64,000 bases of DNA. It comes from Anaerolineae bacterium (GTDB taxonomy: Bacteria; Chloroflexota; Anaerolineae; Aggregatilineales; JAFGMM01). Below are positions 58,837 through 64,000 of this stretch, in pieces. How positions within the stretch are numbered: the stretch's first letter is position 1; every line of letters starts with the position of its first letter. Where the stretch lies: the NCBI GenBank assembly GCA_027494055.1, contig JAOSJO010000022.1, forward strand, positions 1-64,000, in the 5' to 3' direction. Both the position numbers and the translations under genes were made by a program. The notes beneath the pieces are model-generated. The model ran no database searches and was not told where the DNA came from. It saw nothing but the letters and a program-made list of their open reading frames with translations.

Positions 58837-59630
58837 CTAGCCCAGCACCGCGCGTGTGTGGGCAAGGGCGACCGCGTGCAGCGGGCCGTTGGACGCGAGC
58901 ACCGCGCCGTTGTTGAGCGCAAAGGGCGCGCCCGTGACTGTGGTGATGCGGCCCCCGCCTCCATGACCATCAGCGCACCGGCGGCCATGTCCCACGGCTT
59001 GAGCGTGAGATGCAGGTAGACGTCAAACCACCCGGCGGCGACGTAGGCCAGGTTCAGCGCGGCCGAGCCGTGGCAGCGCAGCGTGCGGCACTCGGCCACC
59101 ATGCGGCCCGCGATGGCATGGACCGCGTCGCGCGCCTCTGGCTCGCGCGGCCAGTCACAGGCTACGACCGCGCTGGCGAAGTCGTCCCGGTCGTTGACGC
59201 GCGCCGGCGCGCCATTGACAGTGAGGCCCGCGCCGCGCGCCGCTGCGAACAGGTAGTCATCGACCGGGTCGATGATCGCGCCGGCCTCGATCACGCCGTC
59301 CACCACGACCGCCACCGAGGTCGCGTAGCTGGGGATGCCGCGCGCGAAGTTGGTCGTGCCGTCGAGCGGGTCGATGATCCAGATCGCGCCCGGCGGCGGC
59401 GTCCACGCGCTGAAGTCATCGCCGTCGTGGACGCCCTCCTCGCTCAGGATGGCGTGGTCGGGATACGCGGCGTGGATCACGTCGATGAGGGCGCGTTCGG
59501 CGGCGAAATCGGCGGCGGTAACCTCGTCGCGGAAGCCTTTGGATTTCGTCGCCATCGGTTGGTCGCGCGCCTGGCGGATGGCGTCGGCGGCGGCCTGCGC
59601 GGCGCGGATGGCGGTGTCGAGCAGGGACAT
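58837..59630 (-). CDS. Inositol monophosphatase family protein (frameshift near 58955)
   Basis: ILSEEGVHDG...IWIIDPLDGTTNFARGIPSYATSVAVVVDG; WDMAAGALMVMEAGG. Confidence 0.92.
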
Positions 59631-59840
59631 GGGGCGGCCTACCTTTCGCGTCGTGTGTGCGTCGTTGTGCGCCCAAATGGTAGCGCCCGCGCGGCAAGGC
59701 GTCCACCTTTCCGGGTGCGCGGTGGGGCGAAGTGGGGCAACGATGCGTGTATTAGCACATATGTTCTAAGAAGATGCGCCAGAACTGTGTCACAGGACTA
59801 TAGTACTATCCTAAAATCCACAAAGAGGATCTTGTATCTT

Positions 59841-59886
59841 GTGGGAAAGTGTGGTATGATGTGGGTCGTAGTGGGGGATCGTGGTA
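59841..59886 (+). promoter_or_regulatory. MraZ-binding box (autoregulatory operator)
   Basis: GTGG repeats at 59841, 59851, 59861, 59871 and 59881 (exact 10-bp phasing), immediately upstream of mraZ. Confidence 0.8.
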
Positions 59887-59896
59887 CATAAACAAC

Positions 59897-60323
59897 ATGT
59901 TTTGGGGAGAATACACCCACACCATTGACGAAAAGGGCCGCCTGACGATCCCCGCGAAATATCGCATTGAACTGCACGAGGCGATGATTACGCGCGGTCT
60001 GGATCGTAACCTGGTATTGTACCCGGTGTCTGAGTGGGAGCAAATGGCCGGGCGCCTCCGGCAACTCCCCATCACCGACCCAAGCGCCCGTGCCTTGCAG
60101 CGGCTGTTCTTCTCAGGGGCGCAGGAGGTCACGCCCGACCGACAGGGGGCGCATCCTGATCCCGCCTTACCTGCGTGAGTACGCCGGGATCGACAGCAAT
60201 GTCATCATAGCCGGGATGCAGGCTTACGTCGAGATCTGGAACCCGGAAGCGTGGATGAGTGAGCTGCAGAGCGTTCAGGACACGAAAGCAAACGCCGAAG
60301 CGTGGCGGGCGCTGAACATCTAG
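59897..60323 (+). CDS. mraZ: Transcriptional regulator MraZ (frameshift near 60148)
   Basis: MFWGEYTHTIDEKGRLTIPAKYRIEL...LVLYPVSEWEQMAGRL...DRQGRILIPPYLREYAGI; extra G in CAGGGGGCGC breaks the frame. Confidence 0.95.
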
Positions 60324-60377
60324 CCGAAGCGAACGCCGCACCTTTTTAACCGAATGACGCGATTATCCTGGGTGAGG

Positions 60378-60520
60378 CCTGCTTACGGGCAGGTTCCTGG
60401 CCCAAGATTTCGGCCAATCTTGGCCCATTTCTTGCATCGGTAGTATACCGGGGCCCAGGCGGCGGTTGTCCATGAACGGGGGTCGGGGACACCGCCGCCC
60501 GGTAACCCCGGAGTTTTTTT
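60378..60520 (+). ncRNA. Structured leader with terminal rho-independent terminator/attenuator just upstream of ftsL
   Basis: Hairpins CCTGC/GCAGG, CCAAGATT/AATCTTGG, and nested CCGGGG..GGCGGCGGTTGTCC/GGACACCGCCGCC..CCCCGG followed by T7 at 60514-60520. Confidence 0.6.
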
Positions 60521-60534
60521 ATCCGGAGAGCGCC

Positions 60535-61023
60535 ATGGCGACCAACACGCGCAGCGAATGGCTGCAGCATGCGCTCCGGCAGGCGCCGTGGCGCGCCCAG
60601 GTCCAGGCGACGGCCCTCGTCGCCCTGGTCCTTGTCGTCGCCATCATTATCGGCGCGCTTTACCTGGCGCAAGCCACCAGCACTGCCACGGCCGGCCGCG
60701 ACCTCGAAGAACTCAACGCGCAGATCAAGCAACTGGAACGCGACATCGAACAACTGCGCGCGCAGATCGCTGCCGCCCAGACCGTGCCCAACATGACGCG
60801 CCGCGCGCAGGAATTGGGGTTCGTGCCGGCCGGCAACGAGCAGCTCCTGTACCTGGTCGTGGAAGGCTACCGCCCGCCTGAGCCAGCGCCCGTCGTGCCG
60901 GTCGAGCCACCGGTGGTCCCGGCCTACGACGAGACGCTCAACGACTGGCTCAACGTGCAGTGGGCCGGGCTGCTCGACCTGCTTGGCGTGGGCGGCGCGG
61001 ACGCGCAGGAGGCGCAGCCTTGA
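60535..61023 (+). CDS. FtsL/DivIC-like septum formation protein
   Basis: Short single-TM (VALVLVVAIIIGALYLAQA) plus coiled coil DLEELNAQIKQLERDIEQLRAQIAA, between mraZ and a PBP gene. Confidence 0.75.
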   Translation: MATNTRSEWLQHALRQAPWRAQVQATALVALVLVVAIIIGALYLAQATSTATAGRDLEELNAQIKQLERDIEQLRAQIAAAQTVPNMTRRAQELGFVPAGNEQLLYLVVEGYRPPEPAPVVPVEPPVVPAYDETLNDWLNVQWAGLLDLLGVGGADAQEAQP

Positions 61024-62746
61024 TCGAAACCATCGACCGCCGCCTGTCGGTCATCACCGGCCTGCTCTTGCTCATCAGCGTGCTGCTGGTGGCAAGGCTG
61101 GTGTCGTTCCAGCTTCAACTGCCGCCAGAGGTGCGTGACTACTTCGAGCGCATGAAGAATTCCTCCTATTACAGCGCGCACTACGAACCGCCCGAACGCG
61201 GCGAGATCTACGACCGCAACGGCCAGCTCCTGGCGACCAACTCGGTGGCGTACAAGGTGAGCATCGACGTGCCCTACGTGCGCGACCCGGAGCACGTGCT
61301 GGTGACCATCGCCGCGCTGACCGGTCGCGACCCGGTGGCGCTCTGGGAACAGTGGCTGGCGGCGACCGAGGGCGATAACAAGAAGCTCTGGTACCCGCTG
61401 GCCGGCACCGTCACCGAGGAGGTGGGCCGCCGCATCCAGGCGCAGAACCTGCCCGGCGTACAGCTTGAGCCAATCGCGACCCGCTACTATCCGCAGGGGG
61501 CGGTGGCCGGTCCGCTGCTGGGCTTCGTCAACGCAGAGGGACAGGGCTATTACGGCGTCGAGGGATACTACCAGTCGAAGTTGGCCGGGCGCGTCGAAGA
61601 CAGCACCAGCCTGGCGAGCAACATCCCCTTTGACGCGCGCTTCCAGCCGCCCCCAGGCCTGGCGCGGACCTGGTGCTGACCATCGACCGCGATGTGCAGT
61701 TCCTCACCGAGCAGACGCTCGTGCAGGGCGTCGAGGCGTACCAGGCGGACGGCGGCATCATCATCGTGATGGACCCGCGCGATGGCGCAATCCTGGCGAT
61801 GGCGAGCACGCCCGGCTATGACCCCAACCGCTACGAAGATTACACGGCCAAGGAGCGGATCAACCCGGCTGTCAGCAGCATGTACGAACCGGGGTCGGTG
61901 TTCAAGATACTCACGATGGCGTGCGCGCTGGAGAGCGGCGTCGTGACCCCCAACTCCGTGTACAACGACGAAGGCATCATTGAGGTAGGCGGGCGCGAAA
62001 TCTACAACTGGGACCGGCGCGCCTACGGCCAGCAGACCATGACCCAACTGCTGGTGCGCTCGCTGAACGTCGGCGCGGCCATGCTGAGCACCACGCTGGG
62101 GCCTTCGCGCTTCTACGCCTGCCTGGAGGGCTTCGGCATCGGCACGCCCACCGGCATCGACCTCCAGGGCGAGGCCACCGGCCTGCTCAAAGAGCCGGGC
62201 GACTCCGACTGGGCGGAGAGCGACCTGGGCACGAACTCGTTCGGCCAGGGCGTGGGCGTGACGCCGCTCCAGATGATCACGGCGGCGAGCGCCATCGCGA
62301 ACCATGGGCTGCTCGTGCGCCCGCACGTGATCTACCAGCAGATCGACGGCTCGGACGTGTTCACCGCGCAGCCGCAATACCTGGGCCGGCCCATCTCCGA
62401 GTCGACCGCGCGCACCGTCACCGACATGATGATCGACGTGATCCAGTACGGCGCGGATCAGGCCCTGGTCCCTGGCTATACGGTCGCCGGCAAGACGGGC
62501 ACCGCCGAGATCCCCTCGCCGGCGGGCTACATCGACGAGGAGACGATCACATCGCTCATCGCCTTTTTGCCCTCCTCTGACCCGCAGGTGATCGTGCTCG
62601 TCCGTCTCGACCGCCCGCGCACCTCGCGCTGGGGCACGCAGACTGCCGCGCCGTTGTTCTCACAATTTGCGCAAAGGCTGGTGGTGTTGTTAGAAATCCC
62701 ACCAGACAACGTCCGGCAGAGTATCGCAGCCAGCATCGGGGGGTGA
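61020..62746 (+). CDS. ftsI: Penicillin-binding transpeptidase, FtsI-like (TTG start; frameshift near 61665)
   Basis: ERGEIYDRNGQLLATNSVAYKVSIDV; NPAVSSMYEPGSVFKILTMACALE; VAGKTGTAEIPSPAGY; dcw context. Confidence 0.88.
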
Positions 62747-62774
62747 GCACTGCCGACCGAGCAAAGAAGGGAAC

Positions 62775-63374
62775 ATGCGTCCATTTGGCGCGCAGACGGA
62801 ATACGCCGCCCAGGCTTTCAGAGGCTTATCGCACCCGCAGGAAGCGATAGGCCAGCGGGCGTTTTACGAGTGTACGTTTGAAGCGTGCTCCTTTCTGGAA
62901 ACGGCCTTCGAAAGCTGCAAGTTCTTCGACTGCACGTTTCGTGAGTGCGACCTGAGCCTGATTAAGGTAAAAGGCTCGGCGTTCAGCAACACCGCATTCG
63001 CGGACTCGAAGATCATCGGCGTCAACTGGGCCGACGCCCGCTGGACCCGTTTTCGCATCGCCAACGCCATCAGCTTTGAACGGTGCACGCTCGACTATTC
63101 GACGTTCGTGGGCCTGAGCCTCAAGGGAATCCGGCTTGTGCAGTGCAGCGCGAGGGATGTCGATTTCGCCGAGGCCGACCTCACCGAGGCGGACTGCTCG
63201 GAGACGGACTTCGCCGACAGCCGCTTCCTGCATACCAACCTGACGCGCGCCAACTTCACGGGCGCGACGAATTACGCCATCGACCCAGGCCTCAACGTGC
63301 TGACGCAAGCCAGGTTCTCGCTGCCAGAGGCGATTGCGCTGCTGCGCGGCCTGGATATCGTACTGACCGAGTAG
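62775..63374 (+). CDS. Pentapeptide-repeat protein (about 199 aa)
   Basis: CTFEACSFLETAFESCKFFDCTFRECDLSLIKVKGSAFSNTAFADSKIIGVNWADARW...ADLTEADCSETDFADSRFLHTNLTRANFTGATNYAIDP. Confidence 0.92.
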   Translation: MRPFGAQTEYAAQAFRGLSHPQEAIGQRAFYECTFEACSFLETAFESCKFFDCTFRECDLSLIKVKGSAFSNTAFADSKIIGVNWADARWTRFRIANAISFERCTLDYSTFVGLSLKGIRLVQCSARDVDFAEADLTEADCSETDFADSRFLHTNLTRANFTGATNYAIDPGLNVLTQARFSLPEAIALLRGLDIVLTE

Positions 63375-63395
63375 GGATTGTGAGCGAGTAGCGCG

Positions 63396-64000
63396 GTGCT
63401 GACTCTAGGCCACCTTCTGGACGCCCTCACCGGCTTGCCGGCCGACGCGACGCCGGCGGCGGCGCACCCCATCGCCGAGGCCGTCATCGACTCGCGCGAG
63501 GCGACGCCTGATGCGCTGTTCGTCGCCCTGAAGGGCGAGCACACCGACGGCCACGAGCACGTGGGCGACGCCTTCCAGCGCGGCGCGGCGTTCGCGCTGG
63601 TCGAGCGCGCGCCGGCGCGCGACGTGCCGGTGATCGACCTGACGCAGCCGGTCGACGCCAGCGCGCTGGCTGAGGCGCTCAAGCCGCCCCTGTGCCTGCG
63701 CGTCGGGGCGACGCTGGCGGCGCTGCAACGCTTCGCCGCGTACTGGCGCGCGCGCTTTACGCCGCGCGTCATCGGCGTGACCGGGAGCGTCGGCAAGACC
63801 TCCAGCAAGGAGCTGATCGCCGCCGTGCTCGAGCAGCGCTACCAGACGCTCAAGAGCGCGGGGAATTACAACAACGAGATCGGGCTGCCGCTGACGCTGC
63901 TGAAGCTGAACGACACACACGAGCGCGTGGTGCTGGAGATGGGCATGTACGACGTGGGCGAGATCGCCGAGCTGTGCGCCATCGCCCGGCCCCACGTCGG
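63396..64000 (+). CDS. murF: UDP-N-acetylmuramoyl-tripeptide--D-alanyl-D-alanine ligase MurF (partial, runs off right edge)
   Basis: Own translation from GTG 63396: VLTLGHLLDALTG...DSREATPDALFVALKGEHTDGHEHVGDAFQRGAAFALVER...VIGVTGSVGKTSSKELIAAVLEQRYQTLKSAGNYNNEIGLPLTLL. Confidence 0.9.
   Translation, partial: MLTLGHLLDALTGLPADATPAAAHPIAEAVIDSREATPDALFVALKGEHTDGHEHVGDAFQRGAAFALVERAPARDVPVIDLTQPVDASALAEALKPPLCLRVGATLAALQRFAAYWRARFTPRVIGVTGSVGKTSSKELIAAVLEQRYQTLKSAGNYNNEIGLPLTLLKLNDTHERVVLEMGMYDVGEIAELCAIARPHV

Noticed and set aside
63405-63995. 196-aa minus-strand ORF at the right edge
   Set aside because: Antisense to murF, whose plus-strand translation is clear although it starts at GTG and is absent from the ORF track.

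Overview
This is a high-GC bacterial chromosomal window, probably Chloroflexota/Anaerolineae-like (inferred from gene content and architecture, not proven). It opens with the 5' end of a 16S rRNA gene on the minus strand. Gene blocks: clpX-clpP-tig; tRNA-Leu(UAG); a repeat-rich secreted surface protein (~1.85 kaa once frameshifts are joined); a minus-strand morphogenesis/division block mreC-mreD-PBP2-DUF2723-HTH-minC-minD-minE; NfeD-like plus SPFH/band-7; two aldo/keto reductases; three tandem transmembrane Ser/Thr kinases with different ectodomains; a GT39-like protein; bactofilin; an ABC transporter cluster; a GH5-like protein; an RpiR regulator; an epimerase and methyltransferases; tRNA-His(GUG); ftsK/spoIIIE; an Hsp70-like ATPase; an IMPase; and a dcw-type cluster (mraZ, ftsL-like, ftsI-like PBP, pentapeptide-repeat protein, murF) running off the right edge. 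Best candidates for something new: (1) a membrane-anchored thioredoxin-like gene with an in-frame TGA exactly at the first catalytic Cys position (W-TGA-D-V-C) and a SECIS-like hairpin about 20 nt downstream, i.e. a possible selenoprotein; (2) an apparently unnamed ~100-aa Cys-containing C-terminal ectodomain shared by the three tandem kinases; (3) a five-copy, exactly 10-bp-phased MraZ box, with a structured leader/terminator just upstream of ftsL and no rsmH between them. Caveat: about 30 apparent 1-2 bp frameshifts, many at short G/C runs, disrupt otherwise intact housekeeping genes. This looks like assembly or sequencing indel error rather than pseudogenisation, so CDS ends are approximate wherever two frames were joined. 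No CRISPR array, transposase or prophage was seen.
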